DNA from: Candidatus Parcubacteria bacterium | Lineage (GTDB): Bacteria > Patescibacteriota > Patescibacteriia > Magasanikbacterales > UBA922 | NCBI GenBank assembly: GCA_002869205.1 | Contig: PKTJ01000020.1 | Coordinates: 1 to 41,815 of the forward strand | DNA length: 41,815 bases | Reading direction: 5' to 3' | Part shown: one piece after another, positions 16,721-23,873 of the stretch | How positions within the stretch are numbered: position 1 is the stretch's first letter | Layout: each line of letters opens with the position of its first letter | Made by a program: the position numbers and the translations under genes | The notes under the pieces: model-generated | What the model saw: the letters and a program-made list of their open reading frames with translations, nothing else | Told to the model about the DNA's origin: nothing | Database searches by the model: none

Positions 16721-16746
16721 ATCATCCTTTTGGGGGTGATTTTTTT
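16721..16746 (+). terminator. Intrinsic terminator after YqfO-like gene
   Basis: ATCATCC, short loop, GGGTGAT (one wobble) and six T. It lies next to the convergent tRNA-Thr. Confidence 0.9.
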
Positions 16747-16747
16747 G

Positions 16748-16820
16748 AGCCGAAAACGGGGATCGAACCCGTGACCTACGCGTTACGAGTGCGTCGCTCT
16801 ACCAACTGAGCTATCTCGGC
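16748..16820 (-). tRNA. tRNA-Thr (anticodon CGT)
   Basis: Reading the minus strand: acceptor GCCGAGA with TTTCGGC, D-loop AGTTGGTAG, anticodon loop CTCGTAA (anticodon CGT, reads ACG), T-loop TTCGATC. The acceptor covers 16749-16820, with the discriminator base at 16748. CCA is not encoded. Confidence 0.95.
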
Positions 16821-16906
16821 ATACTTACAGAGAATATATTATCAAGTCTATGCTCGTTCGTCAATCATAATTATGGTACTCAATATATAATTATGATATA
16901 ATATTT

Positions 16907-16973
16907 TTAGTTAGTAAGTTAGCTAGTTCATAAGTAGCTAGTCAACTTATAAACTAGCTAACTAGTAAACTAA
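16907..16973. repeat. AACTAGTT-type palindrome before ftsE
   Basis: Arms 16907-16928 and 16952-16973 pair over 18 of 22 positions; the core GTTAGCTAGTT/AACTAGCTAAC is perfect. It directly abuts the ftsE start, so the hairpin could affect ftsE translation. A shorter relative lies at 16676-16705. Confidence 0.75.
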
Positions 16974-16977
16974 ACAT

Positions 16978-17658
16978 GTGATCGTTCTCAAGAATTTATC
17001 AAAACAATATACACGCGATAGTGTTGGCCTCCATGAGGTCGATCTTCATATTCAGCCAGGTGAATTTGTGTCAGTAGTTGGACAAAGTGGTACTGGTAAG
17101 ACTACTATGGTGAAGCTTCTTATTGCAGAAGAACGTCCAAGTGCTGGGAAAATAGAAATTGGTGGATGGGATATTACTAATATCTCCCGACATGATGTAC
17201 CCTTACTTCGTCGTCAGATTGGAGTGATTTTTCAAGATTTCAAATTATTACCCCAAAAGACAGTGCTTGAAAATGTTGAGTTTGCCCTAGAGGTTGCAGG
17301 AGAACGTAAAAGCCGTATCCAACAAGTGGTTCCTAGAGTTCTCGATATTGTAGGTCTTTCGCACAAGAATGAGCGATATCCTCATCAGTTGTCAGGTGGT
17401 GAGCAACAGCGTGTAGCTATAGCACGTGCACTTGTGCATCGCCCAAAGATTCTTGTAGCTGATGAGCCTACGGGAAATTTGGATTCTATAAATACACAAG
17501 AGATTATAGAGATTCTCAAAAAAATTAATGAGTTTGGTACTACCATTCTACTAGTAACACACAATAGAGAAGTGGTAAATCAACTCAAGCGTCGTGTGGT
17601 CACACTACACGATGGTCGTCTGATTTCAGACGAACATAAAGGTAAATATCGTCTTTAA
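16978..17658 (+). CDS. ftsE: Cell-division ABC ATPase FtsE
   Basis: FtsE powers the FtsEX complex, which controls peptidoglycan hydrolases at the septum. The 226-residue protein has Walker A GQSGTGKTT (about 36-44), the Q-loop region FQDFKLLPQKTV, signature LSGGEQQRVAIARAL, Walker B ILVADEPTGNLD and the H-loop LLVTHN. The start is a GTG at 16978; an overlapping ATG at 16976 runs straight into TGA. It is followed by a palindrome and ftsX, the expected partner. Confidence 0.96.
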   Translation: MIVLKNLSKQYTRDSVGLHEVDLHIQPGEFVSVVGQSGTGKTTMVKLLIAEERPSAGKIEIGGWDITNISRHDVPLLRRQIGVIFQDFKLLPQKTVLENVEFALEVAGERKSRIQQVVPRVLDIVGLSHKNERYPHQLSGGEQQRVAIARALVHRPKILVADEPTGNLDSINTQEIIEILKKINEFGTTILLVTHNREVVNQLKRRVVTLHDGRLISDEHKGKYRL

Positions 17659-17711
17659 GTTTACAAGTTGATAAGTTAGCAAGTAACTAGTTAACTTGTA
17701 AACTTATCAAC
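17657..17711. repeat. Palindrome between ftsE and ftsX
   Basis: AAGTTTACAAGTT (17657-17669) pairs perfectly with AACTTGTAAACTT (17693-17705). An alternative pairing is GTTGATAAGTT (17667-17677) with AACTTATCAAC (17701-17711). It is a member of the same AT-rich palindrome family. Confidence 0.8.
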
Positions 17712-17729
17712 TTATCAACTAACAATTTT

Positions 17730-18641
17730 ATGCTTGCAAGCTTTTTTCGAATAGTAAAGTTCTCCCTTCAGGATATATTCCGTAACATGAGTCTGTCATT
17801 TATGACCGTACTTATTTTGATACTCATGTTGTTGTCTATCAACACATTGATTGTGGTACGTGTGATCACTGATGAATCTATAAAGACAGTAAAAGAACAA
17901 ATCGATGTGAGTATCTATTTCCACCCTGAAAGCACTGAGGAAGAAATTGCAGAAGTGCGTGAGTATGTAGGTTCGTTTCCTGAAGTTGAAAATGAAGTAT
18001 ATCAGACCAAAGAAGAAGTGTTAGAAGATTTTAAAGAAACATATTCAGATAACAGAGATATATTATCTTCACTCGATGAGCTAGGAGAAAATCCTTTGGG
18101 ACCAACACTTATTGTGAAGACGCGTGAGCCAAAAGATTATGAGAAAATTATCAATGCACTGAGTGTCCCTGAATATGAAAATATTATAGAAGCAAAAACA
18201 TTTGGTGACACACAGGTAGCAATAGATAGAATTCATTCAGTTACTACACAGGTAGAGAGATTTACGTATTTCCTTACCGCACTTTTTGCAACAATTGCAT
18301 TTGTTATTATATTCAATACGATTCGTGTAGCGATTTACACACAGCGTGCTGAGATTGGTATCAAGCGACTTGTGGGTGCAACAAATTGGTTCATTAGTGG
18401 ACCATACATGCTCGAATCTCTCATTTTTTCTATTATTAGTGTTGCGGTGACATATGGAATTGCACATTTTTCTCTTGGGTTCCTCGATCCATACATGAGC
18501 GTAGTTTTTGGTGAACAAGAACTTCTCGCAAATTACTTTAGCTCACATATTTTCTTTATACTTGGTATAGAATTTGTCTCAGTATTCTTACTTACGATTG
18601 TATCAAGCGGACTTGCCATGAGAAGGTATTTGAAGACGTAA
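17730..18641 (+). CDS. ftsX: Cell-division permease FtsX
   Basis: This 303-residue protein has the FtsX topology: one N-terminal membrane helix (about 22-44), an extracellular domain of about 115 residues (with VDVSIYFHPESTEEEI-like content and NPLGPTLIVKTREP), then three C-terminal helices (about 168-190, 218-245 and 268-292) with RAEIGIKRLVGATNWFI (coupling helix to FtsE). It transmits FtsE ATP hydrolysis to extracellular murein hydrolase activators, of which the M23-domain type is one. A terminator follows the stop after about 20 nt. Confidence 0.95.
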   Translation: MLASFFRIVKFSLQDIFRNMSLSFMTVLILILMLLSINTLIVVRVITDESIKTVKEQIDVSIYFHPESTEEEIAEVREYVGSFPEVENEVYQTKEEVLEDFKETYSDNRDILSSLDELGENPLGPTLIVKTREPKDYEKIINALSVPEYENIIEAKTFGDTQVAIDRIHSVTTQVERFTYFLTALFATIAFVIIFNTIRVAIYTQRAEIGIKRLVGATNWFISGPYMLESLIFSIISVAVTYGIAHFSLGFLDPYMSVVFGEQELLANYFSSHIFFILGIEFVSVFLLTIVSSGLAMRRYLKT

Positions 18642-18662
18642 GGTTTTGTAAACAAAAAAAAG

Positions 18663-18685
18663 ACACGATCAATTCGTGTTTTTTT
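18663..18685 (+). terminator. Intrinsic terminator after ftsX
   Basis: ACACGA, loop TCAAT, TCGTGT then seven T. It separates ftsEX from the GC-rich cassette that follows. Confidence 0.9.
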
Positions 18686-18718
18686 GACTAAATTTAGCTA
18701 AAAAAATGCATAGATACC

Positions 18719-18747
18719 TTGACAAAATAGTTGATTTGTGCTATATT
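18719..18747 (+). promoter_or_regulatory. Strong promoter of GC-rich cassette A
   Basis: TTGACA (18719-18724), a 17-nt spacer and TATATT (18742-18747). Predicted initiation near 18754 gives an AT-rich leader of about 140 nt ahead of the GC-rich gene. Confidence 0.9.
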
Positions 18748-18798
18748 GTTTTGTTTGATATTGATTCAAGCGAAGCTCTTTTAAGTTTATCTAATGTC

Positions 18799-18843
18799 CC
18801 TGGGTTATATAAGGATCAAAATATGGTTTTTATATAACCCAGG
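18799..18843 (+). promoter_or_regulatory. Long perfect hairpin in the leader of cassette A
   Basis: CCTGGGTTATATAA (18799-18812) and TTATATAACCCAGG (18830-18843) form a perfect 14-bp stem with a 17-nt loop and no T tract. It lies 50 nt before the start codon. It may stabilise the mRNA or act as a regulatory leader. A 70-codon frame starting at 18794 runs through it and overlaps the gene start out of frame. Confidence 0.7.
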
Positions 18844-18893
18844 AACGATGCCCCTAATGCGCATCAATTCTCAAGATGATAGGATAGAAAATC

Positions 18894-19517
18894 ATGAGCG
18901 AGATGAAGAAGGGTCTGGTCGCCGAAAACGTGGACGACCTCAGAGGTCTGCTCGAGGGCGAGAAGAAGTTCAAGCTCGTCATCGTAGAGAGAAACAAGGA
19001 GAGTGACTTCGGTGCTCTCAGCGGTCCCATCATCTTCCGGGAGGATGAGGACGGGGAGTACATGAGCGTGTTCCCGAAGCTTTCTCCGTCTCCGTTCCGA
19101 TTCCACATCGGCGAAGGACTCCTGTTCGAGGAGCAGACGGATGGAAGTCTCCACTTCACGCACACCGACTACAAGTGGCGGCTCATTCGCCTGGATGTCT
19201 CTCGGAAGGTTTCCGAGCACGACAAGGGGGTTTCCGAGCTGCTTCTTCACCGGCGGTTCCACCTCGAGGTGATCCATCAGCCCGTCGGCACCGTCGACAA
19301 GTACGACGTGAGTGGCGAAGTCTGGATCGCGGGTCAGCTGATCTCGACCCACATCTCGATCCCCACTACCGCTCATCAGATGCCCTTCGCGCTCTACCTG
19401 CGAGGGTCCGGCGAGCTCGGAGACCTCTTCTTCGAGGAGAACGAGTACGGCGGCATCACGTTCTACTACGCGAGCAAGCGGCACGTCTACGAGCTCGTTC
19501 GCGTCAACACCTACTAG
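18894..19517 (+). CDS. Unknown GC-rich-coded protein with internal duplication (cassette A)
   Basis: Not recognised. The 207-residue soluble protein lacks a signal peptide. Two halves align by eye: residues about 26-101 (FKLVIVERNKESDFGALSG ... PFRFHIGEGLLFEEQ ... WRLIRLD) and about 122-204 (FHLEVIHQPVGTVDKYDVSG ... PFALYLRGSGELGDLFFEE ... YELVRVN). This suggests a tandem beta-rich domain. Third codon positions are mostly G or C, in sharp contrast to ftsX and the tRNA/CapA side. A stop codon 9 nt upstream in frame fixes the start at ATG 18894; the ribosome site is weak. It is followed after 8 nt by the IRAP mini-ORF module. Confidence 0.85.
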   Translation: MSEMKKGLVAENVDDLRGLLEGEKKFKLVIVERNKESDFGALSGPIIFREDEDGEYMSVFPKLSPSPFRFHIGEGLLFEEQTDGSLHFTHTDYKWRLIRLDVSRKVSEHDKGVSELLLHRRFHLEVIHQPVGTVDKYDVSGEVWIAGQLISTHISIPTTAHQMPFALYLRGSGELGDLFFEENEYGGITFYYASKRHVYELVRVNTY

Positions 19518-19525
19518 GGGGAGAA

Positions 19526-19549
19526 ATGAACAACATTAGAGCGCCGTGA
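19526..19549 (+). CDS. Mini-ORF MNNIRAP (3' module, copy A)
   Basis: A GGGGGAG ribosome site overlapping the TAG stop of the preceding gene is followed by ATG and seven codons, MNNIRAP, ending in TGA. Very similar mini-ORFs occur at 32178 (MITIRGP) and 40367 (MNTIRAPC), each with a strong ribosome site and each entering a pseudoknot. The I-R-A-P end before stop resembles arrest peptide cores (SecM GIRAGP, ApdA/ApdP RAPP). Stalling is inferred, not shown. Confidence 0.65.
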   Translation: MNNIRAP

Positions 19550-19579
19550 GGGAAGCGGCGAAAAACAAGTTCCCTTCCC
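19542..19579 (+). ncRNA. H-type pseudoknot of 3' module, copy A
   Basis: Stem 1 is CGCCG (19542-19546) with CGGCG (19556-19560). The loop carries GGGAAG (19550-19555), which can pair with CTTCCC (19574-19579), or in a shifted register with TTCCCT (19570-19575). The mini-ORF stop codon lies in the loop, and its last two sense codons form the 5' strand of stem 1, so translation and folding exclude each other. An AU-rich segment ending ATTGAGGAATAAAA leads to the terminator. Confidence 0.7.
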
Positions 19580-19622
19580 AAATATCTTTTTTACTTAAAG
19601 TAGAAAAAATTGAGGAATAAAA

Positions 19623-19646
19623 AACCACCAAAGTAGGTGGTTTTTT
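19623..19646 (+). terminator. Terminator of cassette A
   Basis: AACCACC, loop AAAGTA, GGTGGTT then T6. It also faces the convergent tRNA-Gln. Confidence 0.92.
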
Positions 19647-19651
19647 ATTTG

Positions 19652-19722
19652 TTCGCGGACAGGGATTCGAACCCCGATAGCCAGTACCAAAAACTGGAGT
19701 CCTACCATTAGACGATCCGCGA
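19652..19722 (-). tRNA. tRNA-Gln (anticodon TTG)
   Basis: Minus-strand cloverleaf: acceptor TCGCGGA with TCCGCGA (perfect), D-arm GTC-TAATGGTAG-GAC, anticodon stem CCAGT/ACTGG with loop TTTTGGT (anticodon TTG), T-arm around TTCGAAT. The discriminator is A and CCA is not encoded. Confidence 0.95.
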
Positions 19723-19879
19723 TTAACCTTCGCCAAGGCTACGGCTGACAAGTTATTTTATACCAATATTTTGTGATATAACTTGTCCACCGAAACTTTA
19801 GTGTAGGTGGAGACGATCCGCGAATAAGACGATAATATGATACTATATATAATATGATTTGTCAATATAATTGCCCACA
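19723..19879. repeat. Spacer with tRNA-end repeat and two inverted repeats
   Basis: It contains GACAAGTTAT/ATAACTTGTC (19747-19756 and 19778-19787), then the palindrome TCCACC ... GGTGGA (19786-19811). This last resembles, as a compensated variant, the CCTTCG-CTAAAGCTT-CGGAGG repeat found inside the CapA gene. The 12-mer GACGATCCGCGA from the tRNA-Gln 5' end (19711-19722) recurs at 19812-19823, so the segment is bounded by a short tRNA-derived direct repeat. No gene is seen. Confidence 0.6.
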
Positions 19880-19908
19880 TTGAATGGTCTATATTGAAAT
19901 GGTATACT
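19880..19908 (+). promoter_or_regulatory. Promoter of the CapA-like gene
   Basis: TTGAAT (19880-19885), a 17-nt spacer and TATACT (19903-19908). It places initiation after the alternative TTG codon at 19894, which supports ATG 19930 as the start. Confidence 0.75.
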
Positions 19909-19929
19909 CCTGAATATAATAAAATTTCT

Positions 19930-21027
19930 ATGCATATATCCCAAAGAACATTTTGGCTTGGGGCAGCCATAATAAGTGGTGTGGTATTTTTGAGCCTGGT
20001 TGTTTTTTTGATTGTGTCGATGGGGGCGGCTGGTTTTGCCAAAGAGGGTGATTATGATATGAAAAAAGCTTATGAGCAAAGGGAGGCTGAAGGGGTAGCT
20101 CTAGAGCTGTCCGTACAGGATATCTCAGAAGCCGCGATTGATGAAAAAAAAGAGGATATATTACCAAAACGCAGCGCCAAAATCAGAGCAGTAGGGGATA
20201 TGATGCTTGATCGCACTGTGTACTTGCACAGCTTAAAGGCTGATGATTTTTCGTTTCCATTTTTGAATATTGCAGATTTTTTGCTCGACGCCGACTTAAC
20301 TATAGGAAATTTGGAAGGTGCTATTACTGATAATACATCTATTGCAAATGGAGAGGGTGGTCAGCGTTTTTATTTTACCTTTTCTCCAGAGACGGTCGAA
20401 CCGCTCACAACGTATTTTGATGTTGTAAGTTTTGCAAATAATCACGCACATAATTTTGGTGCAGATGGTCTAGCACAGTCGCGTGGTTATCTCGATGGGT
20501 CTGGACTAGCGTATTTTGGTGACCCGAATAACGATCCAAATCATTTATCAGTCATAGTAGAAAAAAATGATATTACATTTGGGTTTGTTGGGTTTCATGA
20601 GCTCGTGGGATTTGGTTTTGCTGATGTGGTGGCAGAAGTAGAAAGACTTCGTCCAGAGGTCGATGTATTAATTGCATATCCACATTGGGGTCATGAATAT
20701 ATTACTACTCATCCATCTGCCGCACAAAAAGCAGAAGGACATGAGCTTATCGATGTAGGAGTAGATATTGTTATCGGAGCTCATCCACATGTGATTCAGC
20801 CAATTGAAATTTATAAGAACAAGGTAATTTTCTATAGTCTTGGAAACTTTATATTTGATCAATATTTTTCAGAGGAAACCCAGCAGAGTTTAGGAATAGA
20901 AATCTTAGTCCAAGAAGTTGACCCATCCTTCGCTAAAGCTTCGGAGGGTAAATTTGAATTTACATATAAGATTTATCCGATTCGTGTGAGTGAGAAGAGT
21001 CAGCCTGCCCTAGCGCAGGAGATATAA
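19930..21027 (+). CDS. CapA/PGA-type metallophosphatase-fold protein
   Basis: This 365-residue protein has an N-terminal membrane anchor (about 8-33), then a CapA/PgsA fold: IRAVGDMMLDRTVY, LTIGNLEGAIT, VVSFANNHAHNFG, VLIAYPHWGHEY, VIGAHPHVIQPIEIY and VIFYSLGNFIFDQ. These provide the Asp/Asn/His metal ligands of the calcineurin-like superfamily. The family is linked to poly-gamma-glutamate capsule and cell-wall processes; the substrate here is unknown. Near the C-terminus the peptide DPSFAKASEGKF is encoded by a palindromic intergenic-type repeat (20927-20947) that appears to have inserted in frame. Confidence 0.9.
   Translation: MHISQRTFWLGAAIISGVVFLSLVVFLIVSMGAAGFAKEGDYDMKKAYEQREAEGVALELSVQDISEAAIDEKKEDILPKRSAKIRAVGDMMLDRTVYLHSLKADDFSFPFLNIADFLLDADLTIGNLEGAITDNTSIANGEGGQRFYFTFSPETVEPLTTYFDVVSFANNHAHNFGADGLAQSRGYLDGSGLAYFGDPNNDPNHLSVIVEKNDITFGFVGFHELVGFGFADVVAEVERLRPEVDVLIAYPHWGHEYITTHPSAAQKAEGHELIDVGVDIVIGAHPHVIQPIEIYKNKVIFYSLGNFIFDQYFSEETQQSLGIEILVQEVDPSFAKASEGKFEFTYKIYPIRVSEKSQPALAQEI
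20927..20947. repeat. Palindromic repeat inside the CapA gene (SFAKASEGK type)
   Basis: CCTTCG, CTAAAGCTT, CGGAGG form a hairpin within the coding region and give the peptide SFAKASEGK. Similar peptides occur in many unrelated CPR proteins, as recalled from general knowledge, which suggests repeat insertion. A diverged relative lies at 19786-19811. Confidence 0.7.
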
Positions 21028-21154
21028 GCTCAGCAGATTCTCAATACTCTGAGTACATATTCTATAGTAACTTCCACAATACAAGAGCAAATAAAAGAAG
21101 GCTATATACATCTTTAAACGGACGTTACACTTATCCACATTTGACCTCTGTGTT

Positions 21155-21182
21155 TTGAAAAAGCATACTAATCTTGTATAAT
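21155..21182 (+). promoter_or_regulatory. Promoter of the cupredoxin-thioredoxin gene
   Basis: TTGAAA (21155-21160), a 16-nt spacer and TATAAT (21177-21182), about 38 nt before the start codon. The rest of the spacer 21028-21154 shows no gene. Confidence 0.8.
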
Positions 21183-21219
21183 ATACACAGAGATCATTTA
21201 TTTTTAATTATATTTCTCT

Positions 21220-22074
21220 ATGAATAAGTACGTGTTATCCATAGTAATGTTAGGACTTGGTATTGTGCTCGTCGGAGCGGGATGTTCCCCAACACAACCA
21301 GAAGGACAAATGGAAAGTAATACAGGCCCTAATTCTGGTTCAGCTATGATGGAAGAAGGAGATTCTGTGGAATCAAAAGATGATGGTGAGATGATGGTGA
21401 AAGCAGACGTGGTGGTGGAGGTGTCAGGAAAAAACTTTTCTTTTTTACCAAATGTAATAACAGTAGAAAAAGGACAGACAGTACAAATCAATTTTACCAG
21501 CGAACAAGGATACCATGATTGGGTAGTAGATGAATTTGATGCTGCAACAGAACAGATAAATGCTCCTGGCAAAAATTCTGTTACGTTTGTTGCAGATAAG
21601 GCAGGGGAGTTTGAATTTTATTGTAGTGTAGGCCAACATCGTCAACTTGGTATGGTTGGTAAACTTGTGGTGGCAGACGATGCAATGATGGAAAGTGGAG
21701 ATGTTATGGAAAAAGACGGTGATAGTATGATGGAGAATGATAGCAAGGGTGAAGTCATGAGCAAGGAAGGCTCATATGAAAGTTATGATGTTTCCAAATT
21801 GTCTCGCGCAGAAAACGGAGATGTCGTGTTATTTTTTCACGCCAACTGGTGTCCGACGTGCAGATCTCTTGATAAGAAATTGAATGAGGAATTATCAGAT
21901 TTTCCTGCAGACCTAACTGTTCTCAAAGCTGATTATGATACTGAAAAAGAGTTAAGAAAGAAATATGCCATCACTTCACAACATACACTCGTGCAAGTAG
22001 ATAAAGATGGTAATATGATCCAAAAGAAGATTGGTGGAAATCGTCTTTCTGACATAACTTCGTGGGTAAAATAA
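21220..22074 (+). CDS. Lipoprotein fusing cupredoxin and thioredoxin-like domains
   Basis: This 284-residue secreted lipoprotein has a signal peptide ending in lipobox VGAGC (C22), a Met/Asp-rich linker, and a cupredoxin domain (about 62-152) with type 1 copper ligands H99, C135, H140 and M145 in YHDW and FYCSVGQHRQLGM. A second Met/Glu/Asp-rich linker (MMESGD-like) follows, then a thioredoxin-like domain (about 185-284) with WCPTC (C211, C214). It would hold copper and shuttle thiols on the outer face of the membrane. The DipZ-like gene 54 nt downstream is the natural electron donor. The Met-rich linkers may bind Cu(I). Confidence 0.9.
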   Translation: MNKYVLSIVMLGLGIVLVGAGCSPTQPEGQMESNTGPNSGSAMMEEGDSVESKDDGEMMVKADVVVEVSGKNFSFLPNVITVEKGQTVQINFTSEQGYHDWVVDEFDAATEQINAPGKNSVTFVADKAGEFEFYCSVGQHRQLGMVGKLVVADDAMMESGDVMEKDGDSMMENDSKGEVMSKEGSYESYDVSKLSRAENGDVVLFFHANWCPTCRSLDKKLNEELSDFPADLTVLKADYDTEKELRKKYAITSQHTLVQVDKDGNMIQKKIGGNRLSDITSWVK

Positions 22075-22082
22075 ATATAATA

Positions 22083-22108
22083 TCTAGGCTCTATCAATAG
22101 AGTCTAGA
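22083..22108 (+). terminator. Hairpin between lipoprotein and DipZ-like genes
   Basis: TCTAGGCTCTAT and ATAGAGTCTAGA form a 12-bp stem (one wobble) followed by a weak ATTTTAT tract. It is possibly a partial terminator tuning read-through. Confidence 0.6.
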
Positions 22109-22128
22109 ATTTTATATTTAAATTCATT

Positions 22129-23862
22129 ATGACATTACTTATTGTTTCGTTTATCGCAGGTATTCTTACTATACTTGCTCCATGTATCCTGCCGGTACTT
22201 CCTATTGTGCTTGGAAGGTCGGTTGAGGGTAATAACAAATACAAACCACTCATCATCAGTGGATCTCTGGCAGTCTCAGTTGTTATTTTTACACTATTAC
22301 TCAAGGCAAGTACCGCACTCATTGATATTCCATTTTCAACATGGAGTTATATTTCAGGTGGAATCATTATATTTTTTGGTCTTATCACTCTTTTTCCTGG
22401 TCCATGGGAAAAGCTTAGTTCACTTTTCAAATTTTCAATCAAGTCCAATCAGGTTTTGGGTAAAAGTGCACAGAAAAAAGGCATTGTTGGTGATATATTG
22501 GTAGGCGCTTCGCTTGGGCCGGTATTCTCAAGCTGTAGTCCAACATACTTTCTCATCATCGCAACAGTATTACCACAAAATTATTTTGTAGGAACTATGT
22601 ATATTATTGCATATGCACTTGGTCTTTCGCTCATGTTGCTCTTGATTGGTTATGTTGGTCAAAGGTTCGCAAGCAAGCTTACTTCTCTGGCAGATCCAAA
22701 GGGCTTGTTCAAACGAATACTCGGTATATTGTTTCTCATTGTCGGTCTTGCAATTATTACTGGGTATGACAAGAAAGTAGAAGCAAAATTACTCGATAGT
22801 GGATTTCTGGATGTAACAAAGATTGAACAACGTCTACTCGCAGAACCTATGGATGATATGAAGGATGAAGGTGTGGAAGTTAATATGGAAAAACAAGCAC
22901 GTATGAATAAAGAACAATTTTATCCTCAATATACTGACATCGTAAACCCAAGTGGTTTTGTAAACACCGACGGTATCACCATAGAGGAACTTATTGGAAA
23001 GAAAGTTGTGTTGGTGGATTTTTGGACATATAGCTGCATCAATTGTCAGCGTACCATGCCATATATAACGTCGTGGTATGATAAATATCGAGATGAAGGT
23101 TTAGAAATTATAAGTATTCATACACCAGAGTTTGCATTTGAAAAGAAAATAGAAAATGTGATAGATGCGGCTGAGCGGTTTGGTATTGAATATCCTATTG
23201 TACTTGATAATGACTACAGTACATGGGCAGCATACAAGAATCGTTATTGGCCACGTAAATATCTCATAGATATAGATGGGTTTGTAGTATACGATCACAT
23301 TGGTGAAGGTGCATATGAACAGACTGAAAATAAAATGCAAGAATTACTCGAGGAACGAAGCGAGCGTATCGGAGAAAGTAAAGAATTTACTCTCGATCTC
23401 TCTACAAACTTGGGAGAGAAATCTCAAGCAAAGAGTCCAGAAATTTATTTTGGGTCAGCACGAAATAGTAAGCTTGGTAATGGAGCATCTGGGCGTGCTG
23501 GTGAGCAGATACTTTCTATGCGAGATGATGACGATGTGCTCAATACGTTGTATCTGCATGGATCATGGAATATAGAACCTGAATATGCACAGACAGTAGG
23601 TGAGGGTAATAAGGTAAGATTTCGCTATAACGCAGACAAAGTATTTATGGTTGCTGAGTCAGATGAACCGGCAAAAGTGCGTGTAATGAGAGATGGCGTC
23701 GATGTTGGCACTTATGGTGGTAATGATATCCTCAATTCACAGCTTGAAATAGGAGAGAGTAAATTATATCACCTCATAGATGAGCCAGATGCAGGAGAAC
23801 ATACATTAGAATTTATTGTCGATGATCCGGGTGTACGTATCTATACATTCACTTTTGGTTAA
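22129..23862 (+). CDS. DipZ-like CcdA-thioredoxin-CBM thiol reductant transporter
   Basis: This 577-residue protein has the DipZ architecture. A CcdA/DsbD-beta membrane part (about 1-212) carries the paired cysteines C19 (TILAPCILP) and C136 (SSCSP). A linker is followed by an extracellular TlpA/thioredoxin-like domain (about 270-415) with CINC (C303, C306) in FWTYSCINCQRTMP, and a C-terminal beta-rich region (about 430-577) matching the carbohydrate-binding-like end of mycobacterial DipZ. It moves reducing power from cytoplasmic thioredoxin to the cell surface, plausibly to the preceding cupredoxin-thioredoxin lipoprotein. Confidence 0.92.
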   Translation: MTLLIVSFIAGILTILAPCILPVLPIVLGRSVEGNNKYKPLIISGSLAVSVVIFTLLLKASTALIDIPFSTWSYISGGIIIFFGLITLFPGPWEKLSSLFKFSIKSNQVLGKSAQKKGIVGDILVGASLGPVFSSCSPTYFLIIATVLPQNYFVGTMYIIAYALGLSLMLLLIGYVGQRFASKLTSLADPKGLFKRILGILFLIVGLAIITGYDKKVEAKLLDSGFLDVTKIEQRLLAEPMDDMKDEGVEVNMEKQARMNKEQFYPQYTDIVNPSGFVNTDGITIEELIGKKVVLVDFWTYSCINCQRTMPYITSWYDKYRDEGLEIISIHTPEFAFEKKIENVIDAAERFGIEYPIVLDNDYSTWAAYKNRYWPRKYLIDIDGFVVYDHIGEGAYEQTENKMQELLEERSERIGESKEFTLDLSTNLGEKSQAKSPEIYFGSARNSKLGNGASGRAGEQILSMRDDDDVLNTLYLHGSWNIEPEYAQTVGEGNKVRFRYNADKVFMVAESDEPAKVRVMRDGVDVGTYGGNDILNSQLEIGESKLYHLIDEPDAGEHTLEFIVDDPGVRIYTFTFG

Positions 23863-23873
23863 GGGTATTGTGG

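Noticed and set aside
18794-19006. A 70-codon frame overlapping the start of the cassette A gene
   Set aside because: The C-terminal part is Arg/Glu low complexity arising from the other phase of the main gene. It is kept only as a possible upstream frame, not as a gene.
19518-19646. Idea that the pseudoknot module is a tmRNA or an integron attC site
   Set aside because: There is no tRNA-like acceptor/T-arm around the mini-ORF, as tmRNA would need, and no GTTRRRY core sites or integrase, as attC would need.
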